Part shown: positions 10,233 through 18,388 of the stretch, one piece after another
Position numbering within the stretch: the first letter of the stretch is position 1
Layout of the letters: every line of letters begins with the position of its first letter
NCBI RefSeq assembly: GCF_006489205.2
Contig: NZ_VFYR02000001.1
Location: 186,001-250,000 of the forward strand
Reading direction: 5' to 3'
Source: Brevibacterium sp. XM4083
Lineage (GTDB): Bacteria; Actinomycetota; Actinomycetes; Actinomycetales; Brevibacteriaceae
Length of the DNA: 64,000 nucleotides
The notes under the pieces: model-generated
Told to the model about the DNA's origin: nothing
Databases searched by the model: none
What the model saw: only the letters and a program-made list of their open reading frames with translations
Program-made: the position numbers and the translations under genes

Positions 10233-11036
10233 ATGAGCAATGCCCAGGCCTTCTCGACCGCGGCCATGCCGCTCGACGAGCAGCTCGTCCTCGTCACCGG
10301 GGCCGGCCGTGGCCTGGGGGCGGCGATCGCGAAGGCGTTCGCCCACGTCGGCTCCGCGGTCGTCGTCAACTACCGCTATTCCGCGGATGCCGCGGAGGAG
10401 CTCGCCGAGGCGATCCGGGCTCGCGGCGGACGTGCGGCGGCGCTCGAGGCCGATGTCACCGATGACCGTGCCGTCGATGCGATGTTCGACGGCGCTCACA
10501 CCGAGTTCGGGATGCCCGTGTCCACCGTCGTCAACAGTGCGCTCATGGACTATACGTTCGACGTCGAGGGGCGGCAGCCGGCGGACGAGATCGACTTCGC
10601 CGACCTCTCCGCGCAGTTCCGCGGCACCGTCGGTTCGGCGATGAACACGGTTCAGGCGGCGATGAGCGGGTTCCGGGAGATCGGCTCGGGGCGGGTCATC
10701 AACATCGGCTCGAACCTCGTCCAGAACCCGGTGGTGCCGTACCACGACTACACCGCGGCGAAGGCGGCGCTGCTGGCGCTGACCCGGACGTTCGCGCGAG
10801 ACCTCGGGCCGCTCGGGGTGCGAGTCAACATGGTCTCGGGCGGTCTCCTGCGGACCACGGACGCGTCGGCGGCGACGACGGAGGAGGTCTTCGACCGGAT
10901 CGCTGAGGCCAGTGCGCTCGGGCATGTGACGACTCCGGAGGAGTTCGCCTCGGCGGTGGTCTTCTTCGCCTCCCCGGACTCCCGCGCGGTGACCGGACAG
11001 AACCTCATCGTCGACAACGGGTATGTCATGAGCTGA
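10233..11036 (+). CDS. SDR-family oxidoreductase (3-oxoacyl-ACP reductase-like)
   Basis: A classical short-chain dehydrogenase of 267 residues. It has the cofactor motif TGAGRGLG near residue 23, an NSA sequence (VVNSALM) in place of the usual NAG, the active-site serine in NIGSN, and the catalytic pair YTAAK. It probably reduces or oxidises a carbonyl/alcohol substrate with NADP(H). FabG-like enzymes are the nearest large group, but the substrate cannot be told. The start at 10233 has AAGGAG upstream; the frame extends to 10170 without further family sequence. The RpiR regulator gene follows 115 bp later in the same direction, but the gap and a separate -10-like TATGCT (11062) suggest its own promoter. 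Confidence 0.82.
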   Translation: MSNAQAFSTAAMPLDEQLVLVTGAGRGLGAAIAKAFAHVGSAVVVNYRYSADAAEELAEAIRARGGRAAALEADVTDDRAVDAMFDGAHTEFGMPVSTVVNSALMDYTFDVEGRQPADEIDFADLSAQFRGTVGSAMNTVQAAMSGFREIGSGRVINIGSNLVQNPVVPYHDYTAAKAALLALTRTFARDLGPLGVRVNMVSGGLLRTTDASAATTEEVFDRIAEASALGHVTTPEEFASAVVFFASPDSRAVTGQNLIVDNGYVMS

Positions 11037-11151
11037 CACCCCATTCCCAGTTGAGCCTCGCTATGCTGGAGCGATAGTTGAGGCGGTGACCTGCGGGAAT
11101 CGTGCTGCCTGGGCGGTGGAGTCGAGGGCGATTTCCAAAGGAGAGGGACCG

Positions 11152-12012
11152 ATGACGGACGACGGGCCGAGCCTGGCCATCAGCCTGCGTGCGGTGATGT
11201 CCCGGCTGACTCCGGCGGAGAAGAAGATCGCACGCGCCGTCCTGGCCGCCTACCCGTTCGCCGGGCTCGAGCCGATCGCCGACCTCGCGCACGCCGCCGG
11301 TGTCAGCGGACCTTCGGTCGTGCGGTTCGCCCGCACGCTCGGCTTCAGCGGGTACCGGGAGTTCCAGGACGCCCTCAAGGCGGAGATGCGCGAGCGCGAG
11401 GAGTCGAACCTCTCGCAGGCGCTCGCCCCGGGGGAGGGGGCGGAGTTCGATGCGGCGCGGACGGCGTTCCACGCGGGCATCGATGAGACCTTCGACTCGG
11501 TCATCGGCGACGAGCTCGAGCGCACCGTCGAACTCCTCGCCCAACCCAAGCGCAGCGTCGCCCTCGTCGGCGCGACGTACACGGCCCACATCGCCGACAT
11601 CTTCCACGCGCAGCTCGGCTCGGTGCGTTCGGGGGTCGTTCGGGTGCACGCGAATCCGCTGCTCGCGGCCGCTGATCTCCTCGACCTCAAACGCGGCGAC
11701 ATCCTCGTCGTCCTCGATGTCCGGCGCTATGATCCGGCGATCACCGAGGTGGTGCGGATCGGGAAGGAACTCGGCCTCACCGTCGTCGTCTTCACCGACC
11801 TGTGGCTCTCCCCGGCGGCGTCGCTGGCAGATCGGGTGCTCACTGCCGAGGTCCGGGCGGCAGGTCCGGCCGACACCCTCGCTCCGATGCTCGCGCTCGT
11901 CGAGACGGTGAGCGAGCTCGTCGCCGCCGAGCTGGGGGAGGCCGCGGTCGACCGCCTCAGCCGGATCGATCCGCTGCGGCTGCGGCTGAGCAGGGGAGCG
12001 GGCTGGCTGTGA
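11152..12012 (+). CDS. RpiR-family transcriptional regulator (HTH plus SIS domain)
   Basis: A 286-residue DNA-binding regulator. The N-terminal RpiR HTH (about residues 8-85) contains LTPAEKKIARAVL, the helix pair SGPSVVRFARTLGFSGYREFQ, and KAEM. The C-terminal SIS-like fold (about 125-260) normally senses a phosphosugar or related metabolite, and the GATYTAHIADIF strand-loop corresponds to its ligand site. It may control neighbours or itself. The upstream region contains two TTGAGG/TTGAGC elements about 25 bp apart around a TATGCT box, which could be operator half-sites (inference). The start at 11152 has AAAGGAGAGGG upstream. The target pathway is not evident. Confidence 0.8.
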   Translation: MTDDGPSLAISLRAVMSRLTPAEKKIARAVLAAYPFAGLEPIADLAHAAGVSGPSVVRFARTLGFSGYREFQDALKAEMREREESNLSQALAPGEGAEFDAARTAFHAGIDETFDSVIGDELERTVELLAQPKRSVALVGATYTAHIADIFHAQLGSVRSGVVRVHANPLLAAADLLDLKRGDILVVLDVRRYDPAITEVVRIGKELGLTVVVFTDLWLSPAASLADRVLTAEVRAAGPADTLAPMLALVETVSELVAAELGEAAVDRLSRIDPLRLRLSRGAGWL

Positions 12013-12088
12013 CGGGCAGACTGCTCAGCTCACCGGTCTCGTCCCGGAGCGGCGGACCCGCGGCCGCTGTCCGCGTCGACGCTTCGGC

Positions 12089-12334
12089 TCACCGGCGTCG
12101 TCCCGGGTGGCGTCGCCGGCCGAAGGGGACGCTCGGGAACCCGGTCGGGATCGCGTAGGGCCGTTCGCCGGTGCTGCCGGTGGTCGTGTGCCCGCTTCCG
12201 GATCCGCCGAGGCTGCCCGATCCGCCGTCCATCGCCCGGTAGGGGGCCGATCTGTCGGGGACGGGTGGGGTGACCGGGATCCCGGAGGCCGGGGTGCCGA
12301 TGATGGGGAGGTCACCAGTCCCGCTGTCGGTCAT
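12089..12334 (-). CDS. Possible small Gly/Ser/Pro-rich protein
   Basis: An 81-codon frame starting MTDSGTGDLPIIGTPASG has about 88% GC at third positions. It includes a DGGSGSLGGSGSGHTTTG linker-like stretch and ends in a basic FGRRRHPGRRR tail. No domain is recognised and no convincing ribosome-binding site precedes the ATG at 12334, so it may be chance. If real, it would be a disordered cationic-tailed protein convergent with the RpiR gene. Confidence 0.35.
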   Translation of the reverse strand: MTDSGTGDLPIIGTPASGIPVTPPVPDRSAPYRAMDGGSGSLGGSGSGHTTTGSTGERPYAIPTGFPSVPFGRRRHPGRRR

Positions 12335-12957
12335 CGCGACCACCGGCAAGAGGGATGTCGGCGCTGTGTCGCGGAGACACGGGGAGCGTCGGGGTCGTGG
12401 GGTGCCGTCCGAGTACGTCGAGGGGTGAACGCGCGCCGAGGCGGGAGGTCGGGCTGCGTCCGCCGACGGCTGCTGGTCGGAGCCGTCGGATCGGGGCGGG
12501 TGCTGGTCATGGGGATCCGTTCGCAGAGGTGGGCGCCGGAGGGGAGCGGCGAAGTTCGCCTGGTGCGCGATGCTCGCAGCGTGGGGTGGTCGCTGCCAGC
12601 CGGTGCGCATCGGAGTGCTGGCGATGAGGGAGCTCCGCCGTCTCGTCCTCGCAGGAGGAGTCAGACGGTCGGGGCATCGCAGCCTGAGCCGGGGAATCGA
12701 GTGCACGGAGGTGACCGTGCATCACGGATTCCGAAGGTCGCTCACCGGTATGGAATTTTCATTCCAGAGTAGAACATTGCGTGCCGAATGTAACCCCACT
12801 TTTAGAAGATTTTTCAATGACGTCATCGATGAGGCGGGCTTGTCAGGTGTGCTTGCCCGTATCGGAAACCGTCGCGAGAGGGCTCTGACGCGGCATGCAG
12901 GGCATCGCGGGCGCCGGCTGAGGGCGCGGTGGGCGAGCGGGTCGAGCTGCTGTCGAC
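12335..12957. other. Gene-free spacer with an AT-rich promoter-like patch
   Basis: No frame here looks like a protein. The stretch at about 12745-12830 is clearly more AT-rich than its surroundings. It contains GGAATTTTCATTCC (a 5-bp inverted repeat) at about 12749-12762, a TAGAAC hexamer, and the palindrome TGACGTCA near 12819. It may be a promoter or the remnant of an insertion, but no transcript partner is obvious. Confidence 0.4.
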
Positions 12958-13533
12958 TCAGCTTGTGAAGTCGGCGAGGAAGCGGTCGGCACGGGCGAGG
13001 AGAAGGGCGGCGCTCTCGGGCTCGAAGTCCGGTGATTCGGGGTCGCTGAAGAGGTGTGAGCTGCCCGGGTAGAGGAAGGACTCGGCCGGTGCCCCGGCAG
13101 CGGCGGCGGATTCCATGAGCGTCTCCGCGAGGCCCGGCGTGCGCCATTCGTCCTCGACGGCGAAGTGGATCTGCACGGGCACCTGCGGCTGCCAGCGGGT
13201 TCGGGAGGGGAAGCCGCCGCCGTGGAAGAGGAGGGCCCCGCGGGCGCGGGAATCGTTCTTGCCCATCTGCTGGGCGACGCTCGCTCCGAGCGAGAGCCCT
13301 GCGAACACGAGCGGCCCGGTCAGCGCGCTGGTGAGTTCGGTGACGCGGTCGACCAGCGCCCGGAACCCGACGTCCCGGGAATGGGCCACCCCCGCCTCGG
13401 CGCTGGTGAAGGTCTGCCCCGCGTAGAAGTCGGGGGTGTGGACCTCGTGTCCCCGGCTGCGGAACTCGTCGGCGATGCGGCCGATGCCGGGAGTGAGCCC
13501 GAACGCGGAGTGGAGGAGGACGATGCGGCTCAT
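12958..13533 (-). CDS. Dienelactone hydrolase family protein
   Basis: An alpha/beta-hydrolase of 191 residues. The nucleophile elbow is GLSLGAS near residue 104 (Ser instead of the Cys of classical dienelactone hydrolase). The acid lies in AVEDEWRTPG and the histidine in PGSSHLF near the C-terminus, so the Ser-Asp-His triad is complete. It would hydrolyse a small ester or lactone. The start at 13533 is preceded by AGGA and lies 17 bp after the stop of the glutamate-synthase-domain gene, so the two form an operon. The larger frames covering this region are shadows. Confidence 0.85.
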   Translation of the reverse strand: MSRIVLLHSAFGLTPGIGRIADEFRSRGHEVHTPDFYAGQTFTSAEAGVAHSRDVGFRALVDRVTELTSALTGPLVFAGLSLGASVAQQMGKNDSRARGALLFHGGGFPSRTRWQPQVPVQIHFAVEDEWRTPGLAETLMESAAAAGAPAESFLYPGSSHLFSDPESPDFEPESAALLLARADRFLADFTS

Positions 13534-13550
13534 GGCGGTGTCCTGCCTGG

Positions 13551-15134
13551 TCAGCGACTCTGGCCGCGGGCGATGTGGAAGGTGTCCGCGCGGGCGGTGG
13601 CCCAGTCGGCGGCCCAGTCCTCGGGGGCGCCGTTGAGCAGTTCGCCGGGTTCGAGCCAGTCGTAGAGGCGGGCGTAGGACCAGGATTCGGTCGGGGAGAG
13701 GTTGCGGCGGAGCATCGTCGGTTCGAGTTCGCTGGGATGGGCCGCGCCCATCGAGGCCATGAGGCGGACCGCCTCGGCGACGGTGCCGTCGTGGTAGTTG
13801 CGCACGCGTTCGGCCTTGTCGGGGACGTAGATCGCGCGAGCGCGGCGGGCATCCTGCGTGGCGACGCCGACGGGGCACTTGCCGGTGTGGCACTCCTGGG
13901 CCTGGATGCAGCCGACGGCCATCATCATGGCGCGGGCCGAGTTCGTGAAGTCGGCGCCCTGGATGAGGCGCTTGACGATGTCGGAGCCGCTCGCGACCTT
14001 GCCGGAGGCGCCGATCTTGATCTGGTCGCGCAGCCCCGCGCCGACGAGCGCATTGTGGACGATCATCAGGCCCTGGGTGAGGGGGAGGCCGACGTTGTCC
14101 TCGAACTCCAGGGGTGCGGCGCCCGTGCCGCCCTCGGAGCCGTCGACGATGATGAAGTCGGGGGTGATCCCGGTTTCGAGCATCGCCTTGCAGATCGCGA
14201 GGAACTCGGTGCGGGAGCCGACGCAGAGCTTGAAGCCGGCGGGTTTGCCGCCGGAGAGCTCGCGCATCTTCGCGATGAACCGCAGCAGCTCGATCGGGGT
14301 CGAGAAGACGCGGTGATTCGGCGGGCTGATGCACGTCTGACCGACGGGCACGTCGCGGATCTTCGCGATCTCCTCGGTGACCTTCTTGCCGGGGAGGACG
14401 CCGCCGAGGCCGGGCTTGGCCCCCTGGGAGAGCTTGAGCGAGGTCATCTTGACCTGCGGGTCCTGGGCCTTCGCGGCGAACTTGTCGGGGTCGAAGTCGC
14501 CGTCGGGGGTGCGGGCGCCGAAGTATCCGGTGCCGAGCTCCCAGATGAGGTCGCCGCCGAACTCCTGGTGGTACGGGGAGATCGAGCCCTCGCCGGTGTC
14601 CTGGGCGAAGCCGCCCATCGCCGCGCCCTTGTTGAGCGCGCGCACGGCGTTGTCGCTGAGTGAGCCGAAGCTCATCGCGGAGACGTTGAGCAGAGAGATG
14701 TCATAGGGCTGAGTGCAGTCCTTGCCGCCCACCCGGATCCGCGGCGGGGTGGGGGAGTTGGGCAGCGGGGTCGTCGAGTGCATGAGCGCTTCGTAGCCGG
14801 TGCGGTCGACGTCGTGCTCGGTGCCGAAGGCGTGCTCGGAGAGGATGCCCTTCGACCGTTCGTAGATCGTCGTGCGGGCGTCGCGGCTGAAGGGTCGGCC
14901 GTCCCAGTTCCGTTCGATGAAGTACTGCTGGATCTCCGGTCGGATCGACTCGAGGAGGAAGCGCGCGTGTCCCGCGATCGGGTAGTTGCGCAGGATCGAG
15001 TGCTTCTTCTGCGTGACGTCCCACGCGGCGAGTGCCCCGAGTCCGACCGCCGAGGCGGCTGCGGCGATCCGCGCGACGCGCTGTCCCGTGGTCTCACCGG
15101 TGACCAAGCGAACGATGGGGAGCTGACCTTTCAT
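13551..15134 (-). CDS. FMN-binding glutamate synthase-domain protein, membrane-anchored
   Basis: A 527-residue member of the stand-alone GltB-central-domain family. One N-terminal hydrophobic segment (about residues 20-37) could anchor it. The FMN barrel carries the family landmarks NVSAMSFGSLS, GGFAQDTGEGSISPYH, SQGAKPGLGG, VDGSEGGTGAAP and the cysteine cluster CIQAQECHTGKCPVG, which ligates the iron-sulphur cluster in glutamate synthase. There is no glutaminase domain, so it cannot make glutamate from glutamine alone and its physiological reaction is unknown. The start has AAGGAGG 4 nt upstream. Cotranscribed with a dienelactone hydrolase-like gene. Confidence 0.85.
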   Translation of the reverse strand: MKGQLPIVRLVTGETTGQRVARIAAAASAVGLGALAAWDVTQKKHSILRNYPIAGHARFLLESIRPEIQQYFIERNWDGRPFSRDARTTIYERSKGILSEHAFGTEHDVDRTGYEALMHSTTPLPNSPTPPRIRVGGKDCTQPYDISLLNVSAMSFGSLSDNAVRALNKGAAMGGFAQDTGEGSISPYHQEFGGDLIWELGTGYFGARTPDGDFDPDKFAAKAQDPQVKMTSLKLSQGAKPGLGGVLPGKKVTEEIAKIRDVPVGQTCISPPNHRVFSTPIELLRFIAKMRELSGGKPAGFKLCVGSRTEFLAICKAMLETGITPDFIIVDGSEGGTGAAPLEFEDNVGLPLTQGLMIVHNALVGAGLRDQIKIGASGKVASGSDIVKRLIQGADFTNSARAMMMAVGCIQAQECHTGKCPVGVATQDARRARAIYVPDKAERVRNYHDGTVAEAVRLMASMGAAHPSELEPTMLRRNLSPTESWSYARLYDWLEPGELLNGAPEDWAADWATARADTFHIARGQSR

Positions 15135-15185
15135 TGCGCCTCCTTGGGTTGCGCGTCTTCGCAGGCACCGAGGCGGCGGTGCGCG

Positions 15186-15315
15186 ACGGTGGTCCCTGCG
15201 CGGACTGACGGTGCCGCGGGAACTGACGGCTCTGTGCAGAACTATCGGCTCTGTGCGGAACTGATGGTGCTGTGGGTACTGATGGGTCGGTGCGGATCTG
15301 ACGGCTCTGTGCGGG
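15186..15315. repeat. Degenerate repeats of CTGACGGCTCTGTGCGG
   Basis: About five diverged copies of an 18-20 bp unit containing ACTGACGGCTCTGTGCGGA and variants (CTATCGGCTCTGTGCGG, CTGATGGTGCTGTGGGTA) run head to tail just upstream of the glutamate-synthase-domain gene. Confidence 0.6.
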
Positions 15316-15449
15316 CGGCGAGCCGCGCGGAGAAGCGCGGACGACGTGTACAGGTGTGCCTCCAGCCGAGCCTAGACTGCCGGGACTGAGATTTCAGGAA
15401 AGGGCCACCTGAGTTTTCGTGAACCCTGGGAGATACCAGGGAGATATCA

Positions 15450-15560
15450 GCGTTCGGGTGGGTGTTCGGACGTGGTGGCGGGGTGGGTGTTCGAGGTGGG
15501 TGGTGGGGTGGCTGATCGGAGGTCGGTGGTGGGGTGGGTGTTCGGATGTGGTGGCCTGGT
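15450..15560. repeat. GGTGGGTGTTCG minisatellite
   Basis: The elements GGGTGGGTGTTCG and GGTGGTGGGGTGG alternate four to five times in about 110 bp, giving very strong G over C strand asymmetry. G-run spacing would allow G-quadruplex formation on the plus strand. Confidence 0.65.
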
Positions 15561-15879
15561 GGGTGCAACCGCGAGTCGGTGGTGACGGGGAGTCTGGGAT
15601 GGATGTGGCGTCCGGAGATGGACGAGGCCGGGACCGGATAGCTCGGAGTTCAGGGGCGGGGCGGTCGGCGCAGCGAACCAGGGATGGTCGCGGTGGCCTG
15701 AGGGTGGGCGTGATCGCGGTCGGAGTGGAGTGGGGCAGCTGTGTCGGGTGAGGTTGCTGCGAGTTCGATGATTTCTCGACCGTGCACGTCCGTGACCAGC
15801 GACTTCTGCTGTCAGGCGAAAATCGATGAGTGAATGAATTCATTGCGAGAAAAAGATCGAATAAATTAGGAACAGACTA

Positions 15880-15908
15880 TTGTGAATATCACACTCGCGG
15901 AGTAGAAT
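15880..15908 (+). promoter_or_regulatory. Promoter of the HNH endonuclease gene (TTGTGA-N17-TAGAAT)
   Basis: TTGTGA at 15880-15885 and TAGAAT at 15903-15908 are separated by exactly 17 bp, which is the clearest vegetative-type promoter in the window. Transcription would start near 15915, about 35 nt before the ATG. Confidence 0.65.
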
Positions 15909-15949
15909 CAGAGCAACAACGATGAGCGTTGGCGAACGGATCAGGAGTC

Positions 15950-18322
15950 ATGACACTCACCCCGGACAGGCAGAACCACGGGAACGGCGACCGTCCCCGC
16001 ACGTCGCCTGCGGGGAAGCGGGGCTCCACGTCGAAGCGACCGGGTTCATCGGGACCGGGTTCATCCGGACCGGGTTCATCCGGACCGGGTTCATCCGGAC
16101 CGGGTTCATCCGGACCGGGTTCATCCGGACCAGGGCCATCCGCAGGCGGTTCGAGCCGACCGGCCGGAACTCCGGAATCGCTGTTCGACCAGCTCAGGGA
16201 TGCCGGACTCGACCTCAGCGGCAGCGTCCACGCCGAACTCTTCGAGGAGATCCCGGCAGTACCGGAGGCTGAGAGTCCGGTACTGCCTGGAACTTCGACC
16301 GCTGAGACTTCGACCGAGGAGACTCAGGCCGAGGAAGCCCCTGGCGACGAGGAGACTCAGGGTGCGGAGGTGCCATTCGAGGGGAATCCGGTCGGCGAGG
16401 TTCCCGTCATTGACGCTCGCATCGACGCGGCCCAGATCGACAGGGCTCAAAGTGGCGCAACTCCGGACGAGGAGGCCTCCGGCGTTGACGAGTCCGATGA
16501 CTCTCGCGGCGACGAAGAGCCCGATGACTCTCCCTGTGCCCACGATCCCGACGACTACGGTCGTCGCCGGAGCGAAGCGCTGGCGGCCGACGTCTCGGCA
16601 CTGTCGGTCGACGACGACGCGTTCGACCCCGGGCCGGCCGATGATGACCCGGCTGCGGCGGTCGCCGCCATGCCGGACACGAGGAAGCTGAGCCGGCATC
16701 CGCTGCTCACCGATGCGGCCTGGTCCCGCCTGTCCGAGTTCGCGCCCGAAGTCCTCGACAGCATCACGAACCTGACCAGGCTCGAAAGCGAAGTCCGCAC
16801 CTTCGAACGGCCGGTCGGCCCCGACGACGCAGTGATCCTCGCCGATGCCCTCGAAGCGATCAACCGCGTCAACGCCTCGCTCAACGCCGTCACCCTCGCC
16901 ATCTTCCAGCGAGTCGGAGTGCCCACGGACTTCGGAGCGAAGACGACGAAAGCACTCGTCAAGGATCGTTTGGGGCTGTCGGATCAGGAGGCCTATCGAC
17001 GCACCGAGGCGGCGAACAACCTCGGCGGACGCGTCGACCTCTCCGGTCAGCCGATGCCGCCGCTGGCACCCAAGGCCGCAGACGGCCTCCACGAGGGAGT
17101 CCTGTCGGCGAACCAGGCCGCGGTCATCGCCGAATGCATGAAACGACTGCCCGCGTGGGTGAGCGCCGAACTGCGGGCCGAGACCGAAGAGCGACTGGTC
17201 AAGGAAGCGCCCAACGTCCGCGTCTCCGACCTGCGCGAGATCTTCCAGCGCATGCTCGACATCATCGACCCCGACGGCAAAGAGCCGTCCGAGGGGCGCG
17301 ACCGGTCGGACTACTCGGTTCATCTCCGCGCCCGCCGCAACGGTGACTGGGAGCTGTCAGGTCGGCTCGACCCGATCACCGGCGGCCTGCTCAACGGCCT
17401 GCTGACGTCGAGGATCGAGTCATGCCGGACAGCCGGCGAGCAGGGCGGCGCGGAAGCGGCAGGCGGCCAAGGCGATGCCGGCAACGGGTTCGCCGGCACC
17501 GAGGCGGTCGCTGAAGAATCACCCAGCCCCTTCGATGTCCTCGACGCGGTGCTCTCGGGCGACCGGCACGATGCGCCGCTCTTCGCTCAGGATGGCACCG
17601 GCCAGCGACTTCCGGGCACGGGCACCAGTGCCGACGCTTCAGGCGGAACAGCGGCGATGGCAGGTCACGACGGTGCGGACGGCAGCGCCTATGGAATGCG
17701 CCGCGACGGCACGACGGTGAGCACGGTCGACGCCCAGCCCTCCGCTCGCCGGTGGATCTACGAACGATTCGCCTCCCTGATCGGAAAGATCGAGATGAAT
17801 CGCCCGAATTCGGGAGCGAGGTACTCACTCGTCGTCACGGCGAAGGCCGAAGACCTCGCCTCGAGAACCGGTCAGGGCAAGACCGGCACCGAGAATCCGG
17901 TGCCGATGTCCGAACTCACCTCCTCCGGACTCAACGGCAGAGTGTTCTTCCACCTCATGAGCGACTCGGCCAAGACGGTGCAGGTCGCCACCGAGAAGCG
18001 CTTCGCCGACGAGAAGCAGACGGCGATCATCACGGCGAGAGACATGGGGTGCACCTTCCCCGGCTGCGATGCACCGCCGGGGTGGTGCGAAGTCCACCAC
18101 ATCGTGCCGTGGATCGACAAAGGCATCACCGACATCAACAACCTCACACTGGCCTGCGGAGCACACCACCATCTCATCGACAGATCGGATTGGCATGCGG
18201 TGATGCTCACCAGCGGCCAACCGGCGTGGGTGCCTCCTGCCTCGATCGACCCGGAGCGACGACCCATCCTCCATGCGAAGTTCGTCGCCCAGGGGATCAT
18301 CGACACGCTCTTCGACGGCTGA
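15950..18322 (+). CDS. DUF222 domain HNH endonuclease-like protein
   Basis: A 790-residue protein of the actinobacterial DUF222/HNH (13E12-type) family. A disordered N-terminus has GSSGP pentapeptide repeats (about residues 33-62) and a long acidic region. It leads to a helical DUF222 domain (about 235-450) and a C-terminal HNH nuclease motif, CTFPGC...WCEVHHIVPWIDKGITDINNLTLACGAHHH. Cysteine pairs for structural zinc are present. Family members are multicopy in these genomes and often associated with mobile-like spread, but their role is unknown. A TTG at 15929 is an alternative start; I prefer the ATG at 15950 with AGGAG nearby. The 15-bp minisatellite inside it makes the N-terminus length-variable (inference). 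Confidence 0.85.
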   Translation: MTLTPDRQNHGNGDRPRTSPAGKRGSTSKRPGSSGPGSSGPGSSGPGSSGPGSSGPGSSGPGPSAGGSSRPAGTPESLFDQLRDAGLDLSGSVHAELFEEIPAVPEAESPVLPGTSTAETSTEETQAEEAPGDEETQGAEVPFEGNPVGEVPVIDARIDAAQIDRAQSGATPDEEASGVDESDDSRGDEEPDDSPCAHDPDDYGRRRSEALAADVSALSVDDDAFDPGPADDDPAAAVAAMPDTRKLSRHPLLTDAAWSRLSEFAPEVLDSITNLTRLESEVRTFERPVGPDDAVILADALEAINRVNASLNAVTLAIFQRVGVPTDFGAKTTKALVKDRLGLSDQEAYRRTEAANNLGGRVDLSGQPMPPLAPKAADGLHEGVLSANQAAVIAECMKRLPAWVSAELRAETEERLVKEAPNVRVSDLREIFQRMLDIIDPDGKEPSEGRDRSDYSVHLRARRNGDWELSGRLDPITGGLLNGLLTSRIESCRTAGEQGGAEAAGGQGDAGNGFAGTEAVAEESPSPFDVLDAVLSGDRHDAPLFAQDGTGQRLPGTGTSADASGGTAAMAGHDGADGSAYGMRRDGTTVSTVDAQPSARRWIYERFASLIGKIEMNRPNSGARYSLVVTAKAEDLASRTGQGKTGTENPVPMSELTSSGLNGRVFFHLMSDSAKTVQVATEKRFADEKQTAIITARDMGCTFPGCDAPPGWCEVHHIVPWIDKGITDINNLTLACGAHHHLIDRSDWHAVMLTSGQPAWVPPASIDPERRPILHAKFVAQGIIDTLFDG
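16041..16130. repeat. 15-bp tandem repeat (six units) coding for GSSGP
   Basis: The unit CGGGTTCATCCGGAC is repeated in perfect or near-perfect tandem from 16041 to 16130, with one degenerate unit after it. In frame it yields Gly-Ser-Ser-Gly-Pro repeats at the N-terminus of the HNH protein. Confidence 0.92.
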
Positions 18323-18351
18323 GCGGTCACGGGTTCGCTCTGCGGAACGGT

Positions 18352-18381
18352 TTGAGCCATCCCGTCGTGCAGGCATACCGT
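18352..18381 (+). promoter_or_regulatory. Promoter of the MFS gene (TTGAGC-N18-TACCGT)
   Basis: TTGAGC at 18352 and TACCGT at 18376 are 18 bp apart. The ATG at 18389 lies 7 nt after the -10 box, so the message is nearly or fully leaderless. Confidence 0.5.
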
Positions 18382-18388
18382 GAGGACC

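Larger units (their letters stand above)
15135..15949. other. Gene-free, repeat-rich spacer
   Basis: No convincing gene is seen. Two repeat blocks (15186-15315 and 15450-15560) are followed, after about 15770, by an abrupt AT-rich stretch that holds the promoter of the HNH gene. Confidence 0.6.

Noticed and set aside
12722-13852. A 376-codon minus-strand frame across the dienelactone hydrolase gene
   Set aside because: It is a different frame through two well-supported genes, and its translation is low complexity.
16041-16130. CRISPR or mobile-element repeat
   Set aside because: It is a simple 15-bp head-to-tail coding minisatellite without spacers.
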